A DNA stretch of 64,000 nucleotides. Origin: 21-14-0-10-47-8 sp966211455. GTDB lineage: Bacteria; Bdellovibrionota; Bdellovibrionia; Bdellovibrionales; Bdellovibrionaceae. This document shows positions 8,329 to 16,018 of this stretch, in pieces. The stretch spans positions 60,152 through 124,151 of the forward strand of contig CBIHNI010000016.1 in the NCBI GenBank assembly GCA_966211455.1, given 5' to 3'. Below the pieces are notes generated by a model, which saw only the letters and a list, made by a program, of their open reading frames with translations, had not been told where the DNA came from and ran no database searches. The position numbers and the translations under genes were made by a program. How positions within the stretch are numbered: position 1 is the stretch's first letter; every line of letters begins with the position of its first letter.

Positions 8329-9564
8329 CTACTCGGCCGCGATGATTTCGACTTCGGAGTGGAGGCTGACCTGGGTCCGAGAATAGAGAAGCGTTTTCGG
8401 AATGCCCGTCAGTTTCGATAATTTTTTGTTCAATCGCAAGACGGCGATGCGCAGGCGTTCGAAGGCGAATTCGTCGATTTGGATTCCGAAGCCGAGCTCG
8501 ATCATTCGTTCGGTGGACAGGTTTCGGTGGCTCATCAAAGCTTGTAGACAGTTTAATTCGAAACTTCCTGCCGTCAGCGGCAGGCTTTGACCTTGCAGCG
8601 ACACCGCTTGCGCCGAAAGCTGCAGCTGCGTCCGGATTTTCACTTCGCTCAGCTCGCGGGACCATTTCTTAAGAAGCACTTGGCGCGAGTCCGAGCCCAG
8701 GCCTTCCAGCAAGAGCAGGATTTGCCTGCGGATCTCGGGCTGGTTGTTGCGCGAAAGATTCAAAATGCAAATCCGCAGGTAGCACAAAGGCGACATTTTC
8801 TTTTGCACCTTCTGCAGTTCCTTTAAGCTCATCGAAAAATCCCGAGAGCTCGACATGAAAAATAGAATGCGCTCGAAATGATCCAGCTCGCTGATCGAAA
8901 AAGGCAGATCGATCGGCGCCATTTGCTGACGAAGCAGCTCTTCGGTCAAATCAAAATACACCAAACGAAGATCGGTTTTCTTTTCCATGCGAATTTGCAG
9001 GGCGCGAAACCTTTCCTGCGCGGCTTCCATACCCAGAAGCTGCGATTCAGCCAGCATCAGCCCATGATCGATTTCGATTCCCAGATCGCTATCGGGTTCT
9101 GACATCATCGCGCAATTTTGATAAATTTCACCCAGCTCCGAACGAAGCCCCAAAAAAGATTTCAAGCGCAAGATCTGCACTTGAACTTCTTGGCAGAAAG
9201 CCAATTGTGTCATCTGGAAAAAGGGGCGGTCCAGCAGGGCCTTTTGGTAAAGCTCCAATGCTGACGAGACCTCGCCAATTTCTTCCAGCAGCTTTCCCAA
9301 AGCAATGCAGGTTCGCATGTAGCTTTTATCGGAAAGCAAATGCTGATGAGTTTGAAACTGATTCTGCAGTTCGCGTGTGGTGCGGATAAAAAGATCGATC
9401 TGTCCGCCCAGGTAAGCCGACGAAGCCAGGTCGCAAAGAAGGCCGACGTGCGGTCCGTGATCCTGAATCGTATTTAAGATCAAAGCCGAAGCCTGATGAA
9501 AAGAATTGGAGTCCATCAGGTGGCGAGCTTCGGCATGCTGGCTGATGCGTTTCTCAGTCTTCAC
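8329..9564 (-). CDS. TPR-like protein with C-terminal winged-helix-like domain
   Basis: A 411-residue protein with no signal peptide, so probably cytoplasmic. Most of it is helical with TPR-like periodicity (for example ALGKLLEEIGEVSSALELYQKALLDRP). The last 95 residues (LTAGSFELNCLQALMSH, STERMIELGFG, FERLRIAVLRLNKKL) resemble the OmpR/SARP winged-helix DNA-binding fold. This suggests a regulator in which a TPR region senses a partner, as in BTAD-type regulators but with the order reversed. It overlaps the end of the upstream secreted-protein gene by 11 nt. The assignment is by pattern only. Confidence 0.6.
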   Translation of the reverse strand: MKTEKRISQHAEARHLMDSNSFHQASALILNTIQDHGPHVGLLCDLASSAYLGGQIDLFIRTTRELQNQFQTHQHLLSDKSYMRTCIALGKLLEEIGEVSSALELYQKALLDRPFFQMTQLAFCQEVQVQILRLKSFLGLRSELGEIYQNCAMMSEPDSDLGIEIDHGLMLAESQLLGMEAAQERFRALQIRMEKKTDLRLVYFDLTEELLRQQMAPIDLPFSISELDHFERILFFMSSSRDFSMSLKELQKVQKKMSPLCYLRICILNLSRNNQPEIRRQILLLLEGLGSDSRQVLLKKWSRELSEVKIRTQLQLSAQAVSLQGQSLPLTAGSFELNCLQALMSHRNLSTERMIELGFGIQIDEFAFERLRIAVLRLNKKLSKLTGIPKTLLYSRTQVSLHSEVEIIAAE

Positions 9565-10891
9565 GTGTTCTCTCCTGTTCCAATTTCTTTCTTAGATCTG
9601 GTTCTGAAGACGTTTCCGTTTTTAGAATCTTGCGCAGCTCTTGATCTCGGACTGTTTGAGATAAACCGCGCGGATCGCGAAGTAAATTTTCCAGCTGCTG
9701 GGCCGTTTTGGGATTGCGGAGTGGGGAGCCTTCTTTCAAGACTTCCGCTTCTTTGTCCCAAGGTTTCACGCGCGGACGGGGGCCGCCCATCATGGCGCTA
9801 AAGCTGAAAGTTCCAAGCTTCGGAATTTTCAAATAATCGCACAGCTGCATTTCTTGATTCGAATCCAGGTCGAGCACTTTTTCGCTTTTCAAAATTTCCA
9901 AGGCGTTAAAGAGATTGAAATCGGGCGGGGCTTGTCCCGATGCCACCTGCTGCACGGCCCGCAGTAAATCTTCGTTTCGGATTAAAGACGAGATCTGCAG
10001 TTGATTGATCATGCTTTCGGTTCTCATCAACGAGCTCACTCGCGTTAAGGCCGGAATCATTTCCGTTACTTCGTCGGCGCATTCGCGTGTTGAAGGAGCA
10101 GGCATTGCCTCCAGAAGTCCAAGTTCGAATAAAATCCGATCTTCGATTGTCTGCGCACGCAGGGCGCTCAGTGCATATTTCAAGAGCGGGTGGCGAATGG
10201 CATAGCGGACCGCTGCGTGACGCTGTCCTTGGTACGAAACGCCGACAACATCGGCAGCCGAGTCAAGATCGCCATAATATCCCCACTGCTCTTTCAAATC
10301 CAGCTGTGTCGCCAGCTCGTGAATCAAAACGCGCAGAAGAAATTTTTCGTTGATCTCATCAGGCTTCATGAAGATGAAAGTCACATTGGAAGCGGTCGTC
10401 CAGCCTTCCAAAGGGGGATCGGCATCAAAGGTGCGGACGAAGATGTACTCGCGCGGACGTTCGCGGCGAATCGGCAGGCGGGCCGCTTGCTGTGGAGTGC
10501 AATTTCGACTGAGCGCCGAAGCCGTTCTTTCGGACAAGCCAAAAACCGTCTGAATTTTTTGAGCCTCTCCGTTCGAGGCCACCGAGCAAAGATGCTGACC
10601 ATTTTTGGTTTTCAAAATACGCGTGATCGCGCTGTCGATCCAGCTTTGAACGGCGGGAACCATCAGCGAGCTGGCCAGCTGATACTGACTGGGCATCAAA
10701 AGCGCAAAGCTGTGATATCGGGGGCTGAGCGCCATTTGCATTGCAAAATTTCGATCTTGAATCGTGGCGGACGGATTGGCATCGCTTTTCTGAAGCGGTA
10801 ACGAATCAAAAATCGAGACCGGAAAGCTTTGCGCCAGCGCCAGATCCGCCCACATACCGCAAATTAAGATCAGTCCCAAGAATCGAAACAT
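9554..10891 (-). CDS. Secreted protein of unknown function, metallopeptidase-like motif
   Basis: The start chosen is ATG at 10891, because it begins a clean signal peptide (FRFLGLILICGMWADLALA); the frame stays open upstream without one. The mature protein has about 425 residues. A segment VLIHELATQLDLKEQWGYYGDLDSA begins like a zinc-peptidase helix, but the second metal His of HExxH is replaced (HELAT), with Asp further along. The C-terminal third is charged. It is followed with an 11-nt overlap by the TPR/winged-helix gene, so the two are probably co-translated. I do not recognise the family. Confidence 0.6.
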   Translation of the reverse strand: MFRFLGLILICGMWADLALAQSFPVSIFDSLPLQKSDANPSATIQDRNFAMQMALSPRYHSFALLMPSQYQLASSLMVPAVQSWIDSAITRILKTKNGQHLCSVASNGEAQKIQTVFGLSERTASALSRNCTPQQAARLPIRRERPREYIFVRTFDADPPLEGWTTASNVTFIFMKPDEINEKFLLRVLIHELATQLDLKEQWGYYGDLDSAADVVGVSYQGQRHAAVRYAIRHPLLKYALSALRAQTIEDRILFELGLLEAMPAPSTRECADEVTEMIPALTRVSSLMRTESMINQLQISSLIRNEDLLRAVQQVASGQAPPDFNLFNALEILKSEKVLDLDSNQEMQLCDYLKIPKLGTFSFSAMMGGPRPRVKPWDKEAEVLKEGSPLRNPKTAQQLENLLRDPRGLSQTVRDQELRKILKTETSSEPDLRKKLEQERTRED

Positions 10892-11003
10892 GGTGGATCC
10901 AAATCCAAAAAAAGTGCCGGCTTCAGCGGGCTTATAGAGATTGTAGAATCTTCCCGACCGCCCATTTTTTTGACAGCGGCCTGATGATGGCACTTGTGGA
11001 CGG

Positions 11004-11987
11004 CTACTGGCAAACCTGCATCAGTTTTTGGATCGCAATGTTGGATCCAGAAAGCGGAAAGGTCATCTGGAAATTCTTTTCGCCAGACTGAGAGCGAATT
11101 CCGATTCGCAAATTTTTGTCCGAGCGCAGAGCATTCAAAAGCTCGGTCGACAAAACCTCTTCGGCGATCAGGGTTCGTGCCTGCGGAATTTGGTATGGAA
11201 TTCCCATGGCTTGAATCAATGAATCCGTCCCGAAGCTCAAGCCACTGATCGAAGCAAAATTGACCTGTGAAACGGAAACGCTGGCCATGCGGATTTGCAT
11301 TTCAATACCCGCATTTTGGCTCTGACAAGTCAGCACGATGCGATTGCCTTTCAAGTCGGACACAGACGCTGAATACTGCGGGCACTCATAGTATGTGCCC
11401 CATGGGCCGGGATATGTCGTGCAAGTTTGGCTTTGGGATTTGAACGTCCAAATCGATCCGCCGTCAACGGGTGGGGAAACTGAACTGAGAGTTGTCAGTG
11501 CCGCAACAGTTTTTTGAAGATAAGCTTCCGCCTCCTCTTCGTAGGGATTTGATTTTTTCATCAGTTCGAGCGCAAATATTTTTGCCAATGCAGGATGAGA
11601 TTTTGCAAGATCATAAATCGAGGACATCATCCACTGCGAGCTGGAGAGTTCGTACAAATTCAACTTTTCGATCATCCCAAGTCCTAAACCTTGAGACATA
11701 TCTTCGGACATCAGCGGAGCTTCGCTCGAAACGATCTGCGCCATGTAGGCCGTTGAAGTCGTTTCATAAGAATTGAACATGCCGCCAATTTTGCGACCGG
11801 CATATTCTAGGTTTTCATCACAGAGCTTTAAGGTGTTCAATGCGTTTCGTGTGCTGGCTGTCACCGAAGCGGTTTCGTAAGGGTTGATCTTACTGACGAT
11901 CAGATCGATCGTTTCATAGGTGCAGGCAAAAGACGGGCTGGACCAGCTGATCAAGGCAAAAGTCGAAAACATAATTACGCTTTTCAT
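11004..11987 (-). CDS. Secreted protein with N-x-Y-E repeats, function unknown
   Basis: A 327-residue protein with a signal peptide ending at SPSFA and a Shine-Dalgarno GGGAG. Four N-x-Y-E motifs (NPYE, NSYE, NLYE, NPYE) occur at about residues 35, 72, 110 and 147, a spacing of 37-38. This indicates a repeat fold in the first half. The second half has several cysteines (TCTTYPGP, YYECPQY) and beta character. The promoter region carries a 15-bp tandem duplication. No family is recognised. Confidence 0.65.
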   Translation of the reverse strand: MKSVIMFSTFALISWSSPSFACTYETIDLIVSKINPYETASVTASTRNALNTLKLCDENLEYAGRKIGGMFNSYETTSTAYMAQIVSSEAPLMSEDMSQGLGLGMIEKLNLYELSSSQWMMSSIYDLAKSHPALAKIFALELMKKSNPYEEEAEAYLQKTVAALTTLSSVSPPVDGGSIWTFKSQSQTCTTYPGPWGTYYECPQYSASVSDLKGNRIVLTCQSQNAGIEMQIRMASVSVSQVNFASISGLSFGTDSLIQAMGIPYQIPQARTLIAEEVLSTELLNALRSDKNLRIGIRSQSGEKNFQMTFPLSGSNIAIQKLMQVCQ

Positions 11988-12022
11988 GGAAAGGCTCCCT
12001 TTTGTTTATGAATAGAAAGGTT

Positions 12023-12052
12023 TTACCAGGAGAATAATTACCAGGAGAATAA
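12023..12052. repeat. Perfect 15-bp tandem duplication
   Basis: TTACCAGGAGAATAA occurs twice head to tail, 36-65 nt upstream of the start of the minus-strand N-x-Y-E repeat gene. It sits where a promoter or operator would be expected. Confidence 0.85.
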
Positions 12053-12166
12053 ATAGAAGGATCCGTACAAACTCGTACATCTTTGTGGCCCGGCATATCC
12101 TGCCAGAAATCAATCTGGCGCAATCACGGATCTCACCCATATTGAAGTCAGAAGAAGGTGAATTTT

Positions 12167-12370
12167 ATGATGAACGCTTATTCTGATCTTACATTAGCTG
12201 CATGGATGAGTTGGTTTCAGTTCGCTGTTCTTTTTGTTCCGATCGTACTGGCGATGATGTATTTCGAGTATCGCGATTGGCGACAGGAACATCCACGAAT
12301 GGCGTCCCGAATCGTGCGTCAGCAGCCGCGTAAATGGAAACCTATTCTTCCATTCGTGGTGCCAATGTAA
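12167..12370 (+). CDS. Small membrane protein, unknown
   Basis: About 67 residues. GAAGAAGG is followed by a GTG (12158) and then two ATGs (12167, 12170); the spacing favours the first ATG. One hydrophobic segment (WFQFAVLFVPIVLAMMYFEY) is followed by a basic cytoplasmic tail rich in Arg and Pro. Such single-span small proteins are common but hard to prove. The next gene is under separate control. Confidence 0.45.
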   Translation: MMNAYSDLTLAAWMSWFQFAVLFVPIVLAMMYFEYRDWRQEHPRMASRIVRQQPRKWKPILPFVVPM

Positions 12371-12423
12371 TCCAAACTTACTTAAATGAGGGGTGCGTGG
12401 GTTCTGGCTTTGGCTAGGGCCCA

Positions 12424-12446
12424 CCATGTCTCATTTTGAGACATGG
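12424..12446. promoter_or_regulatory. Perfect palindrome, likely activator-binding site
   Basis: CCATGTCTCA-TTT-TGAGACATGG: 10-bp arms with a 3-nt centre and no mismatch. It lies about 30 nt upstream of a sigma-54-like promoter, so it fits an enhancer or operator bound by a dimeric regulator. No T-run follows, so it is not a terminator. Confidence 0.7.
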
Positions 12447-12466
12447 CCTTGGCAAACCCAAAAAAC

Positions 12467-12482
12467 TGGCACCGAGCTTGAA
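12467..12482 (+). promoter_or_regulatory. Probable sigma-54 (-24/-12) promoter
   Basis: TGGCAC-CGAGC-TTGAA matches the sigma-54 consensus (TGGCAC-N5-TTGC) except that the -12 dinucleotide is GA instead of GC. Transcription would start near 12492. The leader can fold CTCTGTTT (12487-12494) with AAACAGAG (12505-12512), the latter touching the Shine-Dalgarno AGGAG of the barrel gene at 12524. Confidence 0.6.
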
Positions 12483-12523
12483 CTACCTCTGTTTGTACAA
12501 ATTTAAACAGAGGAGAAATCCCT

Positions 12524-13528
12524 ATGAAATCAGTATTACGACCCATTGCCGTTTGGACATTAACCAGCTGTCTAACAACTTTGCAGTTTGCTTCTCTGGC
12601 CCAGGCTCAGGATCAAACCAATTTGCAGACAGCTCCGGTGCCGGTGAAAGCGCCTAAATTAAAAGAGGAGCTGGCAACCCCAAGTTTCATCTTAGCTCCG
12701 CAAAAGGGATTCGAGGTAGGCTTCGGATACTCGCGCTCACAGCAGGAGTTTCAGTTCAAAGGTATTACCGGAAAGGTCGACGCGGCTTCAGATGAAGTCC
12801 GATCCGAAATTGGATACGCGATTACGCCCCTGTTGATGGTCGGCGCCGATATCGGATATCAGTCGCAAAAGACCAAAGCCGATATGGCCATCGCCGGCAA
12901 TCCAGCTTCTATTCAGCAAAATACGATCGAAGGTGTCGGCGATCCGGCGTTGAAAGTCGGCGGACGAATGAATTTCGGACAGATTTCGGCGATTGGACAA
13001 TTGGGCTATAAAATTCAGTCCGGAACGTCCGAGCGCCAAATCAAATCCAATCAAGACATCGAACAAAATGCAAAGACGGGCGGCGATGAAATCAGCCCTC
13101 GCTTGGCCGTGTTCCGGAACTTAAAGAGCGAAATCATGTTTGGCGGAGCGGTCGAATACACGATTCGTCAGCCGCGCAAGACAAAAGCAAAAGACTTCCA
13201 AGGATTTTCTCAAGAGTTGAAAGAGACGGGTGGCAATGTCATGAGCCTGAGCGCTTTCATCGAGACGCCGCAGACAACTCACAGCATCGGTGGAGCTTTG
13301 AAATATCAGAAAGAAGATCAAAGCCGTCGCGAATCTTTAACGACAACCACGGTGGCCGCAACCGAGCTGGTGACGGCGAGCCTTTACGGAAACATCCGTG
13401 CAACCAAAAATATTTCGGTCATTCCGGCGCTGACCTATGGTTACTATATTAACGATAAGCAGGCGGATACGGAGCTTTCAAGTCAGACGGTTTATGGTGG
13501 AGCTTTGAATCTGCGTCTGATGTTCTAA
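12524..13528 (+). CDS. Outer-membrane beta-barrel protein under a probable sigma-54 promoter
   Basis: A 334-residue protein with a signal peptide ending at SLAQA. Repeated amphipathic strands (EVGFGYSRSQQEF, LMVGADIGYQSQ, SAIGQLGYKIQSG, LKYQKEDQSR) and the C-terminal LNLRLMF give a barrel of perhaps 10-12 strands. AGGAG lies 8 nt before the ATG. The substrate is unknown. The promoter arrangement suggests it is made only under specific conditions. The last 80 nt overlap the 3' end of the convergent lipB gene. Confidence 0.75.
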   Translation: MKSVLRPIAVWTLTSCLTTLQFASLAQAQDQTNLQTAPVPVKAPKLKEELATPSFILAPQKGFEVGFGYSRSQQEFQFKGITGKVDAASDEVRSEIGYAITPLLMVGADIGYQSQKTKADMAIAGNPASIQQNTIEGVGDPALKVGGRMNFGQISAIGQLGYKIQSGTSERQIKSNQDIEQNAKTGGDEISPRLAVFRNLKSEIMFGGAVEYTIRQPRKTKAKDFQGFSQELKETGGNVMSLSAFIETPQTTHSIGGALKYQKEDQSRRESLTTTTVAATELVTASLYGNIRATKNISVIPALTYGYYINDKQADTELSSQTVYGGALNLRLMF

Positions 13529-14153
13529 AAGTCTCAAGCAGTTTTTGCTTGAGCTGATCTGAAAACTGCTGGCGATCGATCTTTCGATCCAGCAGTTTTT
13601 CGAGACTGATCATGGTCTCGCTGTTGAAGCCACAAGGCTTTAATCCCTGAAAAGCCGAAGGATCATAGTCCAAATTGATCGCGGCTCCGTGGTAGGTGAT
13701 CCACTTTTTCACACCAATCCCCAAAGATGCGATTTTCTGACGGCCGACCCAAACGCCGGTCTCTTCGGTTTCTTCGCTGATGTCGGATTTTTTCTGCAGG
13801 GTCTTGCCAACGGCTTCAATGCCATAAGCTTTTAACACATCCAAAATCGCATTTTCAAAATCACGCAGATAGCGACCGATATCTTGAATTTTAAAAATCG
13901 GGTAGACAACCAATTGGCTGGGACCATGATAAGTTGCCCGTCCACCCCGCGAAATTTCTTTCACTGGTCCTTGCCAGCCGCACACGTCGCCTGGTTGGGT
14001 CTTGCGACCCAAGGTCACGACAGCAGGGTGAGAGCAAAAAATCAAAAAGCCAAAGTTCTCGCTTTGGCTTTCGGAAAGCTCTTCCACTTTTTTGAGCTGT
14101 CGGTTCAGGGCCTCTTCGTAATCGATGAGACCCCAATCTTCGAAACTAAGCAT
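13449..14153 (-). CDS. lipB: Octanoyltransferase LipB
   Basis: A 234-residue enzyme that moves octanoate from acyl carrier protein to the lipoyl domains of 2-oxoacid dehydrogenases; LipA then adds sulphur. The family blocks are present: RGGRATYHGPSQLVVYP at about 69-85, the catalytic Lys140 in GRQKIASLG, and the catalytic Cys174 in PCGFNSETM. A C-terminal tail of about 25 residues (from TSDADS) lies beyond the usual end, and this tail is the part that overlaps the convergent barrel gene. It ends the lipA-E2-lpd operon and overlaps lpd by 8 nt. Confidence 0.93.
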   Translation of the reverse strand: MLSFEDWGLIDYEEALNRQLKKVEELSESQSENFGFLIFCSHPAVVTLGRKTQPGDVCGWQGPVKEISRGGRATYHGPSQLVVYPIFKIQDIGRYLRDFENAILDVLKAYGIEAVGKTLQKKSDISEETEETGVWVGRQKIASLGIGVKKWITYHGAAINLDYDPSAFQGLKPCGFNSETMISLEKLLDRKIDRQQFSDQLKQKLLETFRTSDADSKLHHKPSDLKAPYPPAYR

Positions 14154-15585
14154 GAGCGTCTTTAGCGCGAGTCAGTGGCTTTTGAATGATATGAATCGCA
14201 TGACCCAAAGTTGCTTCGGCCGCTTCCATCATCGTTTCACCCAATGTTGGGTGCGGATGAATGGTCAGTGCTAAGTCCTCCATGCGTGCACCCATTTCGA
14301 TCGCCAGTGCCGCCTCGCTGATCAGATTTGAAGCTTCAGGACCGACAATGTGAACGCCCAACAAAATGTGCGTTTTTGCATCCGCGATCATTTTCACGAA
14401 ACCATCAGTTTCCATCAAAGAGACTGCGCGGCCGTTGGCCGCGAATGGGAACTTGCCGATCAACAGATCGTTGTAGCCTTTGGCGCGGGCTTCTGACTCC
14501 ATCATGCCGGCCGATGCGATTTCTGGATCGGTGAAGACCACCGCCGGAACTGTTTTCGCATCATAAACGCGATTCTTGCCGCCGATGATTTCCGCGACCA
14601 GAACGCCTTCGTGTGAAGCTTTGTGCGCCAGCATAGGCTGACAAGCGATATCGCCGATGGCAAAGATATTGGGAACATTGGTGCGGCGTTGAGCATCGAC
14701 TTTGATAAAGCCTTTCTCATCGATCTGGATGCCGGCGGCTTTCAAATTGGCTTGGTCCGAATTCGGTTTGCGACCGACGGTGATCAAAACTTTATCGCAT
14801 TTCAAAGTTTGTTCCTTGCCGCCGATTTCGATGGTCACTTCGTATCCATTGCCAGATTTTTTCTGACCTTTGGCTTTGGCGTTGGTCAAGATGTCCACGC
14901 CTTGCTTTGCCAATTTACGAGCCACAACCTGAGCGCAATCTGGATCCACCACGCCATTCAATACGGCGCCAGTCGCTTCAACAACTGTCACCTTGGTTCC
15001 AAGCTTCGAAAGGTAACCGCTGATTTCAAGACCGATGTAACCGCCACCGATCACAACCATGCTTTTTGGAATTTCATCCAAGGCCAACGCGCCGGTGCTG
15101 GAGAGGATGTCTTTTTCATCGAACTTGAAACCGGGAATTTCAATCGGACGAGAACCCGTCGCGACGATAAAGTTTTTCGCCGTGATGGACTCTGTGCCTG
15201 ATTTTGATTTCACGGTGATTTCAGTTTTCGATTTAAACTCCGCTTCGCCGCTGAAAACGGTGACACCGTTTCCTTTTAGAAGCTGACCCACGCCGCCTGA
15301 CATTTTACCAGAAACGGATTCTTTCCATTTCTTCAGCTGTTTCATGTCGACAGAAATGCCTTTGATCTGGATCCCCATTTCAGCCGCATCGTGCTGAGCT
15401 TTGTGCAAAAAGTGAGTCGCTGAAATCATCGCCTTTGAAGGGATGCAGCCGACGTTCAAACAAACGCCACCCAAAAATTCGCGTTCGATACAAGCCGTTT
15501 TCAAACCCAGTTGTGCGGAACGAATCGCCGCTACGTAACCACCAGGACCCGCACCAATCACCACGACGTCAAAATTTTGCGCCAT
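14146..15585 (-). CDS. lpdA: Dihydrolipoyl dehydrogenase (E3)
   Basis: The start is the ATG after AGGAG. FAD-dependent E3 reoxidises dihydrolipoamide and reduces NAD. It shows the FAD fingerprint VVIGAGPGGYVAA, the redox disulfide in GGVCLNVGCIPSK, the NAD-binding VVIGGGYIGLE and the C-terminal HPHPTLGE with the catalytic His-Glu pair. The length of 479 aa is normal. It sits one nucleotide after a small tail-anchored protein gene and shares an operon with E2, lipA and lipB. E1 genes are not in the window. Confidence 0.95.
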   Translation of the reverse strand: MAQNFDVVVIGAGPGGYVAAIRSAQLGLKTACIEREFLGGVCLNVGCIPSKAMISATHFLHKAQHDAAEMGIQIKGISVDMKQLKKWKESVSGKMSGGVGQLLKGNGVTVFSGEAEFKSKTEITVKSKSGTESITAKNFIVATGSRPIEIPGFKFDEKDILSSTGALALDEIPKSMVVIGGGYIGLEISGYLSKLGTKVTVVEATGAVLNGVVDPDCAQVVARKLAKQGVDILTNAKAKGQKKSGNGYEVTIEIGGKEQTLKCDKVLITVGRKPNSDQANLKAAGIQIDEKGFIKVDAQRRTNVPNIFAIGDIACQPMLAHKASHEGVLVAEIIGGKNRVYDAKTVPAVVFTDPEIASAGMMESEARAKGYNDLLIGKFPFAANGRAVSLMETDGFVKMIADAKTHILLGVHIVGPEASNLISEAALAIEMGARMEDLALTIHPHPTLGETMMEAAEATLGHAIHIIQKPLTRAKDAHA

Positions 15586-15586
15586 C

Positions 15587-16015
15587 TTAAACTCCTCTAA
15601 TTGCGATATAAGTCGAACATAAAACAATCACGATCAGCAAAAGCAACAGGCTGCGGGCCGTGATGCGTTTCAGCTGATCTTGGTCGACGGCCTCGGCGTG
15701 TGTTTCGCTGAGATCGGCGTCAAGCTCTTTGGGATCTTCTTTGTGTGTTGTCGCCATCCCATAAGACGACAGCATTTCCTTATTGCGATCGAAATCTTGC
15801 ACCTTCAGGCGAAGATAAAAGACCTGGCCCAGATACGCGTGCGTTCGCCATTCCACTTTCGTGGCGACGTTTTCATAGTCGTTCTTCATCTCGGCTTTTT
15901 CGGTCTCTTCGTCTTTGATCATCTCAAAAGCGACCCCTTGCGATTTCAATTTCTCGCAAACTTCCTCGATTTCTTGAGGTGTAAAAGGGCCGACTTCGAG
16001 CATTTCTTCGATCAT
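15587..16015 (-). CDS. Tail-anchored protein in the dehydrogenase operon
   Basis: A 142-residue protein. The soluble N-terminal part is acidic (TPQEIEEVCEKLKSQG, then TKVEWRTHAYLGQVFYLRLK). A single hydrophobic stretch near the C-terminus (LLLLLIVIVLCSTYIAI) leaves almost nothing after it, so it should be anchored with the bulk in the cytoplasm. It is squeezed between E2 (3-nt gap) and E3 (1-nt gap), so it is certainly co-transcribed. The function is unknown; tethering the dehydrogenase complex to the membrane is only a thought. Confidence 0.7.
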   Translation of the reverse strand: MIEEMLEVGPFTPQEIEEVCEKLKSQGVAFEMIKDEETEKAEMKNDYENVATKVEWRTHAYLGQVFYLRLKVQDFDRNKEMLSSYGMATTHKEDPKELDADLSETHAEAVDQDQLKRITARSLLLLLIVIVLCSTYIAIRGV

Positions 16016-16018
16016 AAA

